DNA from: Acidimicrobiia bacterium
GTDB taxonomy: Bacteria > Actinomycetota > Acidimicrobiia > Spongiisociales > UBA5794
Assembly: GCA_029939995.1 (NCBI GenBank)
Contig: JAOZRW010000010.1
Coordinates: 1-52,311 of the forward strand
DNA length: 52,311 bases
Direction of reading: 5' to 3'
Part shown: piece after piece, positions 25,692 through 34,506 of the stretch
How positions within the stretch are numbered: position 1 is the stretch's first letter
Layout: each line of letters begins with the position of its first letter
Notes under the pieces: generated by a model
The model's database searches: none
What the model was told of the DNA's origin: nothing
Seen by the model: the letters and a program-made list of their open reading frames with translations, nothing else
Made by a program: the position numbers and the translations under genes

Positions 25692-26840
25692 TCAATACAG
25701 GAACATCGGTTTGCCCGTGACGTGTCTGACCTTCGGACGGTAGTTCTTCGCGTCGTAGAGCTCGGTGATGTCGACCCGCTTGACACCCTCACCCGTGACC
25801 GAGATCGGGACGTGCGTGTAGGTGCCGCCGCGCAGCGACACCATCCGGCCCGACGCGCCTTCGATCGCGAGATCGGCCGCCATGACCGCGTAGTTCTGGG
25901 CGACCATCAGGTCGAGCGAGTCGGGCCGCCCGGAGCGCATCAGGTATCCGACCGTCTGATTCACGATTCCCTGGCCCGTCCGCTCCTTCAGCAACTCTCC
26001 GGTGAGCTGTCCGATCCCCCCGAGCTTGCGGTGGCCGTACGCATCGGCTTGACCGGAGAGCGCCATCTCTCCACCCAGGATGGTCGCCCCCTCAGAGATG
26101 GTGATCATGGCGTAGTTCGAGGGGTTGGCCTTCTTGTCCCGCATGATCAGGTCGGCGAGGTGGTCGATGTCGAACGGGACCTCGGAGATGAGCGCGCGGT
26201 CGACGCCGGCGAGATACGCGGTGACGAGGGATGTCTCTCCCGAGTAGCGGCCGAAGAGCTCCACGATCGCGATACGTTCGTGGCTTCCCGTGCTCGTCCG
26301 CAGGTTGTGGATGAACTCGACGCCGCGGGTCACCGCCGTGGAGAACCCGATGCAGTAGTCCGTGCCGTGCACGTCGTTGTCCATCGTCTTCGGGATGGCG
26401 ATGACGGGGACGCCTTCCTCATGCATGCGGAGACCGTACGAGAGCGTGTCGTCGCCTCCGATCGGGATGAGGACGTCGATCTTCTTCTTCGCGATGACCC
26501 GCAGAATGTGATCCGTCACGTCGAACGGGCCGTCGCCCTCGGGCGGATCACCGAGGAAGCCGGGATAGGCATCGCGGGAAACCCGCGCCGGATTCGTGCG
26601 GCTCGTGTGGAGGAACGTTCCGCCGGTCCGATCGATCGTGCGGACGTTCACCGGGTCGAGATCGATGAAGCTCTCCGCCATCGACTGCGGATCCGCGGGA
26701 TTCGCGTTCAGGAGGCCACCCCAGCCGCGTCGGATGCCGATCACTTGATGACCCTCGTGCGCGACCCGGTTCACGACGGACTTAATCGAGGGGTTGAGGC
26801 CGGGGACGTCGCCGCCGCCGGTCAGGATTCCGATACGCAT
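25692..26840 (-). CDS. 6-phosphofructokinase, PPi-type loop (GGDD)
   Basis: A second phosphofructokinase of 382 residues: [20 protein letters not shown], then GGDDT with Asp at residue 131 (the position of Gly104 in E. coli PfkA), and PKTMDND with K151 and catalytic D154. Asp plus Lys at these two sites is the classical mark of pyrophosphate-dependent, reversible enzymes. An insert around residues 80-110 ([18 protein letters not shown]) is absent from its neighbour. ATG 26840 is supported by GAGGAG 7 nt upstream. It probably shares a transcript with pfkA. Confidence 0.9.
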   Translation of the reverse strand: MRIGILTGGGDVPGLNPSIKSVVNRVAHEGHQVIGIRRGWGGLLNANPADPQSMAESFIDLDPVNVRTIDRTGGTFLHTSRTNPARVSRDAYPGFLGDPPEGDGPFDVTDHILRVIAKKKIDVLIPIGGDDTLSYGLRMHEEGVPVIAIPKTMDNDVHGTDYCIGFSTAVTRGVEFIHNLRTSTGSHERIAIVELFGRYSGETSLVTAYLAGVDRALISEVPFDIDHLADLIMRDKKANPSNYAMITISEGATILGGEMALSGQADAYGHRKLGGIGQLTGELLKERTGQGIVNQTVGYLMRSGRPDSLDLMVAQNYAVMAADLAIEGASGRMVSLRGGTYTHVPISVTGEGVKRVDITELYDAKNYRPKVRHVTGKPMFLY

Positions 26841-26965
26841 GGTGGTGCTCCTCTGAATGTGGATCTGGGTCGAGGATAGGCCGGGACGGGGCGCAGCGAG
26901 AGCCGTCTCGCATGGCGCCGCGGGCCCTGCTTACATAGCTGTAGTTCGCTCACCGAGGAGTCGCG
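26841..26965. promoter_or_regulatory. Divergent promoter region between PPi-type pfk and dnaE
   Basis: A 125-bp spacer. It contains GAGGAG ribosome sites for both flanking genes. On the plus strand an AT-richer patch (about 26932-26947, TTACATAGCTGTAGTT) could hold the dnaE -10 element. No clear operator or riboswitch was seen. Confidence 0.4.
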
Positions 26966-29900
26966 TTGCCCAGCGACCGATTTGCTCATCTCCATGTCCA
27001 TTCCGAGTTCTCGATGCTCGACGGTGCCGCGCGGGTGAAAGACATGGTGCGAGCGGCCGCCGCCGACGATCAGCCGGCGATGGCGATCACCGACCACGGC
27101 GTGCTCTACGGCGTCATCGACTTCTACCGCGCCGCGACGGAGGTGGGAGTGAAACCCATCCTCGGCATCGAGGCCTACGTCACACCGGGGTCACGGTTCG
27201 ACCGGCTGCCCCGCAGGGAAGACAAGCGGTACCACATGACCCTGCTCGCCGAGAACGAGACCGGGTACCGGAACCTCATGAAGTTGGCGTCCCGGGCCTA
27301 CCTCGAAGGCTTCTACTACAAGCCGCGGATGGACCGAGAGCTGCTCGCGGAGCACCACGAGGGGATCATCGCTGCTTCGGGGTGCCTCGGAGGCCACGTC
27401 CCGCAGCTCCTCGCTCCCGACGGATCGAACGAGGAGGGGAACGTCGGGCAGGAGAGGGACTACGACGCCGCACTTGAAGCTGCAGCGATGTACCAGGACA
27501 TCTTCGGCAAGGACAACTGGTTCATCGAGGTCCAGGACCACGGCATCGCAGGCCAGCAGCGGATCATGGACGACCTCCTCCGGATTTCCCGCGAGATCGG
27601 TGCGCCCCTGCTCGCCTCGAACGACAGCCACTACACCTACGCCCACGAAGCCGACGCCCACGACGTGCTCCTCTGCATCCAGACGGGGGCCAACAAGTCC
27701 GACGAGGACCGGTTCCGGTTCCAGTCGCAGGAGTTCTACATCAAGACGGCCCGCGAGATGCGCGATCTCTTCCCCGCCGATCGGTACCCCGGGGCGACGG
27801 ACAACTCGCTGCTGATCGCCGAGCGCGTCGACCTCAACATCGAGTTCGGGAACATCCACCTGCCTCAGTTCCCCGTCCCGGAGGGGATGGACGAAGACGG
27901 CTACCTCCGGGAGCTCGTGATGGAAGGAGCGAAGCAGCGGTACGGGGAGCTGGACGACGACACCGTCCGGCGACTCGACTACGAGCTGCAGGTCATCGCG
28001 GAGATGGGCTTCTCGTCGTACTTCCTCATCGTCTGGGACCTTATCTCGCATGCACGCGAACGGGGGATCCGGACCGGACCCGGTCGGGGGAGCGCCGCAG
28101 GATCGATCGTCGCCTACTGCCTGAGGATCACCGACCTGGATCCGTTGCGATACGGGCTGATCTTCGAACGGTTCCTCAACCCCGGCCGGCGACAGATGCC
28201 GGACATCGACATGGACTTCGACGAGCGGTACCGGGGAGAGATGATCCAATACTGCGCCGAGCGGTACGGATCGGATCACGTCGCCCAGATCATCACGTTC
28301 TCGACCATCAAAGGGAAACAGGCGATCCGCGACGCCGCCCGTGTGCTCGGCCATCCCTACGGCGTGGGCGATCGCGCTGCGAAGTTGATGCCGCCTGCCA
28401 TCCTCGGGAAGGATGCGACGCTCACCCAGTGTCTCGAGGATCCGGGACGGGAGGCGCCGCAGGCGGACCGGGACTACTACCAGGCCGCCGCGGGGCTGCG
28501 CGAGCTCTACGAATCGGATGCGATCACACGCGAGGTCGTGGACACGGCTCGGGGGCTCGAGGGACTGAGGAGGCAGGATTCGATCCATGCCGCCGCCGTG
28601 GTGATATCGCCGGATCCGCTCACCGACGTCGTTCCGTTGCAGCGGAAGGGGGAGGATGCGGAGATCGTCACCCAGTACGAGATGCATGCCGTCGAGTCTC
28701 TCGGCCTGCTCAAGATGGACTTCCTCGGTCTGCGAACGCTCACCACGATCGAGCGGGCGCTGGATCTGATCGAACGGAACTCCGGGGTTCGACCCGACAT
28801 CGACTCGATCCCGCTCGACGATCCCGCCGTGTTCGAGATGTTCCAGCGCGGCGACTCGATGGGTGTCTTCCAGTTCGAGGGCGGTCCGATGCGGGCCCTC
28901 ATGAGGAACTTGAAGCCGGAGGTCTTCGGCCATCTCGTCGCGCTGAACGCTCTGTATCGCCCCGGGCCGCTCGGTGCGGGGATGCACACCGAGTACGCCG
29001 ATCGGAAGAACGGGCGTGCCCCGATCGAGTACGAGCACCCCGATCTCGAGGAGATCCTCTCCGACACGTTCGGGATCATGGTTTACCAGGAGCAGGTCAT
29101 GCAGACCGCTCAGAAGATGGCCGGGTTCTCGATGATCGAGGCCGACAGCCTGCGGAAGGCGATGGGCAAGAAGATCCCGGCGGTGATGAAGGCGCAGGAG
29201 GAGGCGTTCGTCGCCGGATGTGTCGAGAAGGGGCATCCCGAGAAGCTGGGCCGGGACCTGTTCAAGTTCATCGCGCACTTCGCCGGTTACGGGTTCAACA
29301 AGTCTCACTCCGCCGCCTACGCCTACATCGCCTACCAGACGGCGTGGCTGAAGGTCCACTACCCGGCGGAGTACATGGCCGCCGTGCTCACGTCGGTCAA
29401 GCGCGACAAGGACAAGACGGCCGTCTACCTCCATGAGTGCCGCGTTGCCGGGATCCCGGTCCGCGTCCCGGACGTGAACGTCTCCGAGTCGGACTTCGTC
29501 GGCAAGGACGGTTCCATCGCGTTCGGACTGTCGGCGATCAGGAACGTCGGGGAAGCCGTCGTCGCGCAGATCGTCGCCGAACGAACGCGGGGAGGCCCGT
29601 TCACCGATTTCTCGGATTTCGTCGACCGGGTGGACGTGAGCGTGCTCAACAAGCGGACGATCGAGTCGCTGATCAAAGGAGGCGCCTTCGATTCGCTCGG
29701 TCACCGGCGACGGGGTCTGTTCGAGGTGGCGCACGACACGCTCGATGCCACGATCGCCAGGCGCAGGGCGGAGGAGATGGGGCAGTACAGCCTGTTCGGC
29801 GGGGCAGGCGACGACGTGGAACAGGTGTCGCTCACCGTTCCCGACATCGAGTGGGACAAGAAGGTCAAGCTCGGGTTCGAGAAGGAGATGCTCGGCCTCT

Positions 29901-30472
29901 ACGTCTCGGATCATCCGCTGCTCGGCGTCGAGCGGACGATCGAGGCGATGTGCTCGACGTCGATCCCCGGGTTGTGGGACATGTCCGACAAGGCGACGGC
30001 GACGATCGGCGGGATCATCGGATCCCTCAATATCCGGTACACCAAGGCCGGCGATCCGATGTACTTCTTCACGTTCGAGGATCTCCAGGGCTCGGTCGAG
30101 GTGGTGTGTTTCCCGCGAACCGTCGCGGAGTACGGGCCGTTGCTCCGCGAGGACGCCGTTCTCGTCATCACGGGCAGGGTCGATCATCGAGGTGACGACA
30201 TCAAGTTGATCGCTCAACAGGTCAGAGAGCCCCGGCTCGATGCGGAGAGCGTCGTACGGCTCCGCGTCCCGGCCACGCGGATGTCACGGTCCGGGGTGGA
30301 GCAGCTCCGCTCGGTGCTCGCGAATCACCCCGGCAACGCCGCCGTCTTCCTCCACATGACGTCGCCGGAGGGCGAACGGGTGATCGAACTGGGGAACGAG
30401 CACCGGGTCGAGCCGCGATCGGCCCTGTTCGCCGAGCTACGCGAGATCCTGGGCCCGTCGGTCGTCATGTGA
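26966..30472 (+). CDS. dnaE: DNA polymerase III alpha subunit DnaE1
   Basis: Replicative polymerase of 1168 residues. The N-terminal PHP domain (FAHLHVHSEFSMLDGAARVK, AITDHGVLYG) keeps its metal-binding histidines, which in mycobacterial DnaE1 gives proofreading. It is followed by the polymerase core with PGRGSAAGSIVAYCL and the catalytic aspartates in MPDIDMDFDERYR, then a helix-hairpin-helix region, the OB domain (ATIGGIIGSLNIRYTKAGDP) and a C-terminal domain. TTG 26966 is chosen because GAGGAG (26955-26960) precedes it and the next residues match the family start. The 3' end overlaps the convergent ArsA-like gene by 8 bp. Confidence 0.96.
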   Translation: MPSDRFAHLHVHSEFSMLDGAARVKDMVRAAAADDQPAMAITDHGVLYGVIDFYRAATEVGVKPILGIEAYVTPGSRFDRLPRREDKRYHMTLLAENETGYRNLMKLASRAYLEGFYYKPRMDRELLAEHHEGIIAASGCLGGHVPQLLAPDGSNEEGNVGQERDYDAALEAAAMYQDIFGKDNWFIEVQDHGIAGQQRIMDDLLRISREIGAPLLASNDSHYTYAHEADAHDVLLCIQTGANKSDEDRFRFQSQEFYIKTAREMRDLFPADRYPGATDNSLLIAERVDLNIEFGNIHLPQFPVPEGMDEDGYLRELVMEGAKQRYGELDDDTVRRLDYELQVIAEMGFSSYFLIVWDLISHARERGIRTGPGRGSAAGSIVAYCLRITDLDPLRYGLIFERFLNPGRRQMPDIDMDFDERYRGEMIQYCAERYGSDHVAQIITFSTIKGKQAIRDAARVLGHPYGVGDRAAKLMPPAILGKDATLTQCLEDPGREAPQADRDYYQAAAGLRELYESDAITREVVDTARGLEGLRRQDSIHAAAVVISPDPLTDVVPLQRKGEDAEIVTQYEMHAVESLGLLKMDFLGLRTLTTIERALDLIERNSGVRPDIDSIPLDDPAVFEMFQRGDSMGVFQFEGGPMRALMRNLKPEVFGHLVALNALYRPGPLGAGMHTEYADRKNGRAPIEYEHPDLEEILSDTFGIMVYQEQVMQTAQKMAGFSMIEADSLRKAMGKKIPAVMKAQEEAFVAGCVEKGHPEKLGRDLFKFIAHFAGYGFNKSHSAAYAYIAYQTAWLKVHYPAEYMAAVLTSVKRDKDKTAVYLHECRVAGIPVRVPDVNVSESDFVGKDGSIAFGLSAIRNVGEAVVAQIVAERTRGGPFTDFSDFVDRVDVSVLNKRTIESLIKGGAFDSLGHRRRGLFEVAHDTLDATIARRRAEEMGQYSLFGGAGDDVEQVSLTVPDIEWDKKVKLGFEKEMLGLYVSDHPLLGVERTIEAMCSTSIPGLWDMSDKATATIGGIIGSLNIRYTKAGDPMYFFTFEDLQGSVEVVCFPRTVAEYGPLLREDAVLVITGRVDHRGDDIKLIAQQVREPRLDAESVVRLRVPATRMSRSGVEQLRSVLANHPGNAAVFLHMTSPEGERVIELGNEHRVEPRSALFAELREILGPSVVM

Positions 30473-31526
30473 GCCCGACGATGGGGTCGAGCCCGGCGAC
30501 GTCGTCGAGCAGGAGCGACAGGTTGTCGACGGTGATCGGCGGTTCGGCGACCCAGGGGACCGTCAACAGCGGAACGCCGTAGCGCCCGGCGAGCCCCTCC
30601 ATCGCCGTTGCCTGCCTCCTCGCTTCGCCGCCCCAAAGCGCCAGGTTCGCCTTGAGGACGGCTCGGATCTCGGGGTTCGGGATCCCGCGCACCGGGCGTC
30701 CGACGGCATCGGCCCATGCGAGCGGGAGCGCACGGTTCAGGAGGACCGCGTCCGGGCTGATCGAGACGTCGGTCAGTTCCTCGAAGAAGCGCAGGACTTC
30801 GGCTACGGGAGCCGGATCGGCCGTCGTCACGACGAGCGTGGTGGCCCTTCGCTGATGTTGCTGGATCGTCGACGCCCGTGCGGCGAGACGGTCGTACATG
30901 GTGCGAAGATCGAGGAGGAACTCGGCGACATCCTCGAGGAGCGCTCCACCGAGAACGGTATCTGCGATCTTCAGCAGCGGCTTCCCGGTGAACCGGTACA
31001 GGAACCGCCTGCCGGGGAGTTGAGCGCCGGTGAGCCACCGCAGGAGCTTCCCTCCGATGAGATCCGCGGTCTGAGACGGTGCCAGGAAGAAGTCGAGGCC
31101 TCCCGCCGAGGGCGGAGTGTCGATGACGATGGCGTCCCATGACCCGGTTTCGATCATCGTTGCCATCGTCTCCGTGCCGGCGAAGGACTGGGCGGCGGGG
31201 AAGCGATCGGCGATGGCCCGGAAGTAGTGGTTCTCGAGGAGGCGTTCTGCGACGTCCGGATCCGCGTACCGTTGCACGACCCCTTCCCACGACGCGGTAG
31301 CGTCGAGCGTCGACGCCCACAGGCCCGGCACGCCGGGAACGGGGGACGGCTCGTTCGAAAGCGAGTGGAGATCGAGTGCGTCGGCGAGACGACGGGCCGG
31401 GTCGACGGTCATGACGACGGTTCGCCGGTCCGGTTCGGCAAGACGGATCGCGAGCGCTGCCGAGATCGTGGTCTTGCCGACACCTCCGGCGCCGGTGACG
31501 ATCACGGTTCGGGTCGTCTTTCTCAT
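30465..31526 (-). CDS. ArsA/Get3-like ATPase, second gene of a pair
   Basis: A 353-residue P-loop ATPase of the ArsA/Get3 (SIMIBI) class. It starts TVIVTGAGGVGKTTISAALA (deviant Walker A with the signature lysine), then MTVDPARRLADAL (switch I-like) and VIDTPPSAGGLDFF (Walker B/switch II). No ArsB pump or arsenic genes lie nearby. In mycobacteria an adjacent pair of this kind (Rv3679-Rv3680, BagA/BagB) forms a Get3-like complex and has been linked to stress tolerance; the same role here is inferred. ATG 31526 overlaps the stop of the upstream partner by 4 bp. Confidence 0.85.
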   Translation of the reverse strand: MRKTTRTVIVTGAGGVGKTTISAALAIRLAEPDRRTVVMTVDPARRLADALDLHSLSNEPSPVPGVPGLWASTLDATASWEGVVQRYADPDVAERLLENHYFRAIADRFPAAQSFAGTETMATMIETGSWDAIVIDTPPSAGGLDFFLAPSQTADLIGGKLLRWLTGAQLPGRRFLYRFTGKPLLKIADTVLGGALLEDVAEFLLDLRTMYDRLAARASTIQQHQRRATTLVVTTADPAPVAEVLRFFEELTDVSISPDAVLLNRALPLAWADAVGRPVRGIPNPEIRAVLKANLALWGGEARRQATAMEGLAGRYGVPLLTVPWVAEPPITVDNLSLLLDDVAGLDPIVGLT

Positions 31527-32386
31527 ACGGATGCCTCGAGGATGTCGGCGAGCCTGGCGGCGACTTCGCCGGTGGTGTGGAATCCGAAGAGGAACGGGAG
31601 ACGCCGATCGTCTCGCGGGATCGCGTCGAGCCACAGCGCCTGGGCTTCGACGAGCCCCGTGTGCAGCAGGCCGGCGGCGCGAGCCGGGCTGTCCGGGAGA
31701 GCCGCGATCGCGTCCTGCGGGATTCCGAGCGGGGCGAGAACCCGGTTGGCGATGACGCCGCTGATGAGGATCTGGCGGCCCGCGTCGACCTCGGCGATCG
31801 CCTCCCTGGTCTCCTGAACCGCCAGCTCCTCGGGGGTCGTGACGAGAACGAGGCTGCTGACTCGTGGGTCCGCGAGCGTCGTCTCGAGCCGCGCGGCCTG
31901 CTCCCGAACCGCCCCGGTGGGCACGAGACCGGTGATCGTCTGCGGGGCCGAGAGATAGGACTGAAGTTGCCCGATCGGGGGTGCGTCGACGATGACGAGA
32001 TCCCACTTGTCGCTCCAGGCTTCGAAGATCGGCTTGCCCATCGTGATGATCTCCCGGATCCCCGGCGCCGTGTCGGCGAGCACGCTCAGCGCGTTCGAGA
32101 GCTGGCGTGTCGGGAGCGATCGGGTGATGTGGAGCTGGAGGCCGAGGTACTCGTCGAGGGCGTGGGACCGGTCGACGGCCATGCCGAACAGTCCCGGCCG
32201 GATACGGGTCGGGTCGTAGGCGAGCGTGTCCACCCCAAGGTGCGAGGCGAGGCCGGTCGATCCGACCATGGCGAGGACGAGGACGCGCTTGCCGCGGCGG
32301 GCAGCGATGATCCCGAGGGCGGCCGAGACGGCCGATTTCCCGACACCACCTTTGCCGGAGACGATGAGCAGCCGTCGATCGAGCAT
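31523..32386 (-). CDS. ArsA/Get3-like ATPase, first gene of a pair
   Basis: A 287-residue paralogue with SGKGGVGKSAVSAALG (deviant Walker A) and VIVDAPPIGQLQSYL as Walker B/switch II. Compared with its partner, the stretch after the P-loop (VLAMVGSTGLASHLG) lacks the DPARRL-type switch, as is usual for the first member of such pairs. The ATG is preceded by a -10-like TACCCT (32394-32399, minus strand) at 7 nt, so the mRNA may be leaderless. It starts divergently from a small conserved gene 77 bp away. Confidence 0.85.
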   Translation of the reverse strand: MLDRRLLIVSGKGGVGKSAVSAALGIIAARRGKRVLVLAMVGSTGLASHLGVDTLAYDPTRIRPGLFGMAVDRSHALDEYLGLQLHITRSLPTRQLSNALSVLADTAPGIREIITMGKPIFEAWSDKWDLVIVDAPPIGQLQSYLSAPQTITGLVPTGAVREQAARLETTLADPRVSSLVLVTTPEELAVQETREAIAEVDAGRQILISGVIANRVLAPLGIPQDAIAALPDSPARAAGLLHTGLVEAQALWLDAIPRDDRRLPFLFGFHTTGEVAARLADILEASV

Positions 32387-32393
32387 CCCTCAG

Positions 32394-32399
32394 AGGGTA
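32394..32399 (-). promoter_or_regulatory. Candidate -10 element, leaderless start of the ArsA-like operon
   Basis: TACCCT on the minus strand lies 7 nt before ATG 32386, with no ribosome binding site between them. Confidence 0.45.
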
Positions 32400-32463
32400 G
32401 TCCTGTGCACCGGTCCAGAACTCCCGTGCGGTACGATCCGTCTTCAGGAGAACAGGAGGCGTG

Positions 32464-32676
32464 ATGGCCCAGTTGAACATCGACGAGTTCCTGGCCCGAT
32501 TCCGGGACCGGGCGCAGGCCGTGAAGGAGCGCGGCATCCCGCCGCTGGAAGGCGAGGCCAGAAGGGTCTGGATCGAGAGCGCAGAGCACGACTACATGGA
32601 TTATTCGCTCGTCGGCCGGGCACAGTGGTCCATCGAGGATGACGCCCTGGTCCTCCGGATCCCGTTGAAAGGGTAG
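32464..32676 (+). CDS. Small conserved protein next to the ArsA-like pair
   Basis: A 70-residue acidic soluble protein (MAQLNIDEFLARFRDRAQAV ... PLKG) with a predicted N-terminal helix and a short beta C-terminus; no cysteines and no membrane segment. ATG 32464 is preferred to GTG 32461 because AGGAGG (32454-32459) is at usable spacing only for the ATG. A -10-like TACGAT lies at 32432-32437. A small protein beside the ArsA-like pair also occurs in mycobacteria; from memory this one looks similar, but I cannot confirm homology. Function unknown. Confidence 0.75.
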   Translation: MAQLNIDEFLARFRDRAQAVKERGIPPLEGEARRVWIESAEHDYMDYSLVGRAQWSIEDDALVLRIPLKG

Positions 32677-32682
32677 CTTTCC

Positions 32683-32777
32683 AAGCTTCAAGCTACGAGC
32701 TTCAAGCTACAAGTACTTTCCCCTTCTTGCGGCTTGCAGCTTGTGCCTTGCGGCTTGAAGCTTGCAGCTTGAAGCTT
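32683..32777. repeat. AAGCTTCAAGCT repeat forming a long imperfect hairpin
   Basis: The 105-bp gap between two convergent genes holds arms 32683-32713 and 32747-32777 that are reverse complements at about 27 of 31 positions, with a 33-nt loop. Inside the left arm AGCTTCAAGCTAC occurs twice in tandem (32684 and 32698, period 14). The right half is built of related CTTGCAGCTTGAAG units. Base composition is far less GC-rich than the flanks. It may be a palindromic intergenic element or a bidirectional terminator. Confidence 0.7.
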
Positions 32778-32781
32778 GTAC

Positions 32782-34446
32782 CTACTGTTGCCGGGCTCGT
32801 CTCGCTGCGAGCCTCCGCTCTTCTCCAAGTCTGGCGAGCGCGTAGTCGTCGTGGTCGACGAAGCGCATCGCGTCGGCGATGACGGTGTGACCGGCGACGG
32901 TCCTGATCTGGTCGTGCATCTGCTGGGCGACCCGCCGATACCCGGGATGCCCGGACGGCTGGCTGCGGAGTTCGAGGAGATGGAACGCTTCACGCGCGTT
33001 CATCTGGATGTAGTACCGGACGCGGTAGGCGAACGGGATCGCGTACTGAGAGACGGCGCCGCCGTGCTCTGCGGCGATCCGCTCCGCCAGTGAGGCGGTT
33101 CGTTCCATCACCTCCGCCCAGATCGCCGCCGCTCCGATGTCGTCGATCGCCGGCGGGGTGATGTAACCGTGTTCGGGGGAGAGTCGCTGCCACTCGATCG
33201 TCAGCATGCGATGTCGCTGGAGGTCGCGGAAGATCCCGTAGTCGGACAGGATGTCGAACCGGTACGAGGTGCGTTCCATGGCCCGGCCCGGCTTGTGTCG
33301 CCGGTTCCGTCGGGAGCCGACCGCAGCATGGATCAACGCAACTCGCTCCTCGACCGGAAGGCTGCGCACGTAGTTGAGTAACTGGTCGTCCGGAAGATCG
33401 GAAGCGGCGTACAGGGCGGCCGCGGCGACCTTCGTCTCGCCCTCGGGATCCCAGTCCACGAGCATCACTTCGGGCCGCTCGCCGGGCTCCTGCCCGATCC
33501 CGCTCGCCTTCTCCTCGAGATCCGACGCGACCGAGGCGAGGTAATCGCTCCACGCCTTTCCGCGGTCGGGTAGGTCGACACGCGTGAGGAACGATGGGAT
33601 CATCTTTCGCAACTCGGTGAGCATCAGATCCGAGTAGGCGCGAACCTCCGAGAGCGGATGGGCGCGCATGCGCATCAGCAGCATCTCGTAGGCCTGGCCG
33701 CTTCCGAAGATACCGACGTTGGACGTGGTCGCGGCCGGGAGGAGGCCGCGCAGGTCGTCGCATGCCTTGGCGCGGATCGTCGAACGCCAAACCCCGGGAG
33801 CGTCCGAGTCCTGCTTCGGGTAGAGCCCCTCGTAGAACGGGACGGCCCGTCCGATCAGCGACGCGTACGTCTCGAACACGAAGTCCATCGTCGTCCGGTA
33901 TTCGGCATCGAGCGGCGAGCCTTCGAGTTCGGGAGGAACGTGATACCGGTACCGGTTGCCGAGCTTCTTGTCGTAGAAGATGTACCGGGTCGACTGTTCG
34001 AGGTACGAGGCGAGGCGCCCCCATTCGAGCACCTTCGTCAGGATGTTCGAGGCCTGCTCACAGGCGAGGTGCGCGCCTCCGAGCTGGGCGACGGAGTCGT
34101 CGCCGAACTGGTTGAACACCCGGTCGTAGAGGCCGCGTGCCTGCTGCAGCCCCACTACGGGGCCCGAGGCGGCGAGCTGCCGTGCGATGGCGCCCACGCC
34201 GGCGTCGGGATTGCCGGCGAACTCGTCGAGGAAGAGCCGACGCACCGACCGGGAAGAGCGACTGTACCTGGCGAACAACGCCCCTTTGACAACCTCCGGG
34301 AGATTGACGATACCGAAGACGGGGCCATCGACGTTCGTGAAGAAACGGGAGAGCAGGGCGCGTTCGTCCTCGGTGAACGTCTCGACGTGGTAGCCGGGCG
34401 GCGCCGGTTCGCTGGGGGTGGAGGGTGAGAATGACATGGTTGGCAT
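32782..34446 (-). CDS. Two-domain ThyX-like (flavin-dependent thymidylate synthase) protein
   Basis: At 554 residues it is about twice the length of standard ThyX, and both halves resemble ThyX. The N-terminal half reads EWGRLASYLEQSTRYI (141-156), matching the end of the ThyX signature but with EWGR in place of RHR. The C-terminal half has RHRMLTIEWQRLSPEHGY (411-428), with RHR present but Arg at the place of the signature serine, followed by NAREAFHLLELRSQPSGHPGYR, like the ThyX C-terminus. Whether it makes dTMP is unknown. ATG 34446 is the first start; ATG 34437 is possible. Long double ThyX-like proteins are known in Actinomycetota. Confidence 0.8.
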   Translation of the reverse strand: MPTMSFSPSTPSEPAPPGYHVETFTEDERALLSRFFTNVDGPVFGIVNLPEVVKGALFARYSRSSRSVRRLFLDEFAGNPDAGVGAIARQLAASGPVVGLQQARGLYDRVFNQFGDDSVAQLGGAHLACEQASNILTKVLEWGRLASYLEQSTRYIFYDKKLGNRYRYHVPPELEGSPLDAEYRTTMDFVFETYASLIGRAVPFYEGLYPKQDSDAPGVWRSTIRAKACDDLRGLLPAATTSNVGIFGSGQAYEMLLMRMRAHPLSEVRAYSDLMLTELRKMIPSFLTRVDLPDRGKAWSDYLASVASDLEEKASGIGQEPGERPEVMLVDWDPEGETKVAAAALYAASDLPDDQLLNYVRSLPVEERVALIHAAVGSRRNRRHKPGRAMERTSYRFDILSDYGIFRDLQRHRMLTIEWQRLSPEHGYITPPAIDDIGAAAIWAEVMERTASLAERIAAEHGGAVSQYAIPFAYRVRYYIQMNAREAFHLLELRSQPSGHPGYRRVAQQMHDQIRTVAGHTVIADAMRFVDHDDYALARLGEERRLAARRARQQ

Positions 34447-34493
34447 TTGACCGTAGCAGCGTGTCGGGAACCGGAGCAACCGGTCATCGCGGG

Positions 34494-34499
34494 TAGCCT
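34494..34499 (+). promoter_or_regulatory. Candidate -10 element, leaderless start of the small membrane protein gene
   Basis: TAGCCT lies 7 nt before GTG 34507, with no Shine-Dalgarno sequence. The divergent ThyX-like gene starts 60 bp away. Confidence 0.4.
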
Positions 34500-34506
34500 T
34501 GCGTTC

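Noticed and set aside
24840-26879. A 679-codon open frame antisense to both phosphofructokinases
   Set aside because: The minus-strand genes have full active-site motifs and ribosome sites; the plus-strand product has none.
27191-30217. A 1008-codon open frame antisense to dnaE
   Set aside because: High GC depletes stop codons on the opposite strand. The translation is low-complexity and Asp/Arg/Val-rich with no family motifs, while the plus strand clearly encodes DnaE.
30465-32386. Arsenite efflux operon
   Set aside because: The ATPases are ArsA-like, but no arsB, arsC, arsR or arsD lies nearby and the paired arrangement fits Get3-like proteins better.
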